A model generated the notes under the pieces. That model made no database searches. It had not been told where the DNA came from and saw nothing but the letters and a program-made list of their open reading frames with translations. From Jacaranda mimosifolia (lineage: Eukaryota; Streptophyta; Magnoliopsida; Lamiales; Bignoniaceae): a stretch of 64,000 nucleotides of DNA. The translations under genes and the position numbers were made by a program. Within the stretch, counting starts at the first letter, position 1; each line of letters opens with the position of its first letter. Location: NCBI GenBank assembly GCA_018894105.1, contig CM032119.1:17315246-17379245 (forward strand), read 5' to 3'. This document shows, piece after piece, positions 62,540 to 64,000 of the stretch.

Positions 62540-64000
62540 TGGCACCCCTAACGGGCGATGCTTGCCCCCGACCAATGTGTTACTCAAATCTAAATCCAAA
62601 TAATTTTTTCTTTTTTTTTCAAATAAAATAATTCATCGAAATTATAAAGTAAAATTACATAAACAACTTCTGCAATTCATACTTATCCTCAAACCATCCA
62701 AATCACACCTAACACTACAAAACTTATCTACTTTATTTACATTACAACCCTAGCCTATTATAGCATGTGCATTAATATACATATGCAAAATCATATACCT
62801 TATATGAAACATTGTTTAGCTCCTACTATCACTTGCTCCTATCTAGGGTAAAGAATATAAGAAAATAATACAAAAATAATAAGACCAAATCACTTAATGA
62901 GTTGATGTGGTGATGAATGACTTAAATGCATTAACAGTTAACCTTAAGGTGAAATGAAAATAATTATTTACCCATCGAAAAGGAATTCTTTCAATTCTTG
63001 AATGATCCATCTCAACATCGTCCCGTAACAGTGGTGAGACTTCACAATACTCATTATTATTACAAAATGATCAACATGGTTTTCACACAATCAATCAACT
63101 TTCATGAAGCACTTAAGTTCCAAAACATAAATATTAAAACATATCAATCAATTTTGCAAAAGGCTATTGTGGGGGCTCTGACCTTATCATGCCACTTTTG
63201 GAAAAATAAAAATATCCTTGTCCCTTCAATTCTGAGTGTTCAGATTGGCAAAACTGACATATGTGGCATGACCGGTTCCATGCCTGTTCGATGCTCACGC
63301 AGCTAACCTCTAACTAACATGAGGCTGGACTCCCCCATGAGAGGTACTAGTCAAAAGTTTCTAATCGTTGGCCCATCACCACCTAATATACTTTCGTAGC
63401 TAAGTCTGGGCCCAAATCGAACTTCCCATGGCATCCCTACCGATAATAACTTTTCAAGAGCTTCCTCAAGGGTAACTTAATCAGATGTATTCCAACAACA
63501 CATTTCATATCATTAACACATCTGCCACACATAAAATCATCAATATAACCAAAATTAAAACTTTGCAACTAAATCTTAATACATTATCAAATTGTGACGT
63601 TGTGTTTGTTCCATATATCAATTCTCACTTTGAATGTTTAATAAAACACAAAATCTGGTTTTGAGTTAATTTCTTCAATTGGCCAAACTGATTTTCTATA
63701 ATTGAGTCTTATTCCAATTTATGATTTATCTTTCTAACTTAAGCCAATTTGAATTATTGAGTTCCAATGGGTCTTCACTAACCCAAGGTCAAAATCTCGA
63801 CTTATTATCAAAATTTGGTTAAGCGTAATCTTATTTTAATTTAATTTATATTTTAGTTATAAATTAAATCCAAATAAAATCAAATTAAGAAATTAATCAA
63901 GTTAACAACTCAATCAAAAATTACCAAATTAGACCGAATTCATGTCCAATTCAAAGCCCGAAATTAGCCTGAACGAGCTTGAAATCAAATTTCAGTATAT
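62540..64000 (-). repeat. 5' LTR of the second gag-only element (cut by window edge)
   Basis: Collinear with 55380-56510 and then, after a jump at about 63664, with 57451 onward. About 940 bases present in the other LTR are missing. On the minus strand, the bases after the LTR end (TGGTGATATATGAGCTTGG) look like a mutated initiator-Met primer site. Confidence 0.75.

Larger units (their letters stand above)
55380..64000 (-). mobile_element. Second gag-only gypsy-type retrotransposon (runs off the window)
   Basis: On the minus strand: 5' LTR from beyond the window to 62540, interior 62539-58618, 3' LTR 58617-55380. The LTR starts TGTAATGCACC and ends GGGGTGCCA. The interior, after removing a 1-kb MITE, is under 3 kb and shows only a decayed gag. 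The block AGATTCTTTTAAGG before the 3' LTR is identical to the one in the element at 37574-45947, pointing to a shared lineage. Confidence 0.75.

Overview
The window looks like nuclear DNA of a flowering plant, most likely a eudicot. It is AT-rich and carries spliced cysteine-rich receptor-like kinase (CRK, DUF26) genes with seven exons, plus nested plant transposons of several superfamilies: Ty1/copia, gag-only Ty3/gypsy, CACTA/EnSpm, hAT, Mutator-like and Tourist-like. I cannot name the species. No bacterial-type operon, CRISPR array, rRNA or convincing tRNA is present.

Layout: 1-15560 is a Ty1/copia-type element on the plus strand (LTR with internal duplications, degenerate tRNA-iMet primer site, part of the internal region). 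It is split by a 10.7-kb CACTA element (3907-14590), which itself hosts a Mutator-like MITE (8681-10525). 15561-18310 is the 3' part of a second, transposase-bearing CACTA element. 18987-22723 (minus) is the first CRK gene, complete in layout but broken by a mutated splice donor and a premature stop. 22724-25640 holds two tandem copies of its upstream region, one carrying a 1.6-kb hAT-like element. 25887-29000 holds a CACTA end and a decayed Ty3/gypsy gag-protease fragment. 29782-36025 is two pieces of the copia family fused head to head.

36531-48111 (minus) is a second CRK gene. Its intron 4 contains an 8.4-kb retrotransposon (37574-45947) with 3.1-3.2-kb LTRs, a perfect 5-bp target duplication and only a gag gene. 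Exons 1-4 are open, whereas exons 5-7 carry several frameshifts. 48112-55379 is upstream sequence with MITEs and LTR relics. 55380-64000 (minus) is another gag-only gypsy-type element with about 3.2-kb LTRs, cut by the window edge. It shares its polypurine-tract block with the element inside the second CRK gene.

Taken together, this is a small tandem CRK cluster being taken apart by nested transposons. If intact, the CRK proteins would sit in the plasma membrane with two extracellular DUF26 domains and a cytoplasmic Ser/Thr kinase. Neither copy here can encode a full-length kinase by the expected splicing. The most informative signals are paralogous empty sites that fix insertion points to the base, the gag-only elements, and the separate ways in which the two CRK copies are broken. 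All alignments were made by eye.
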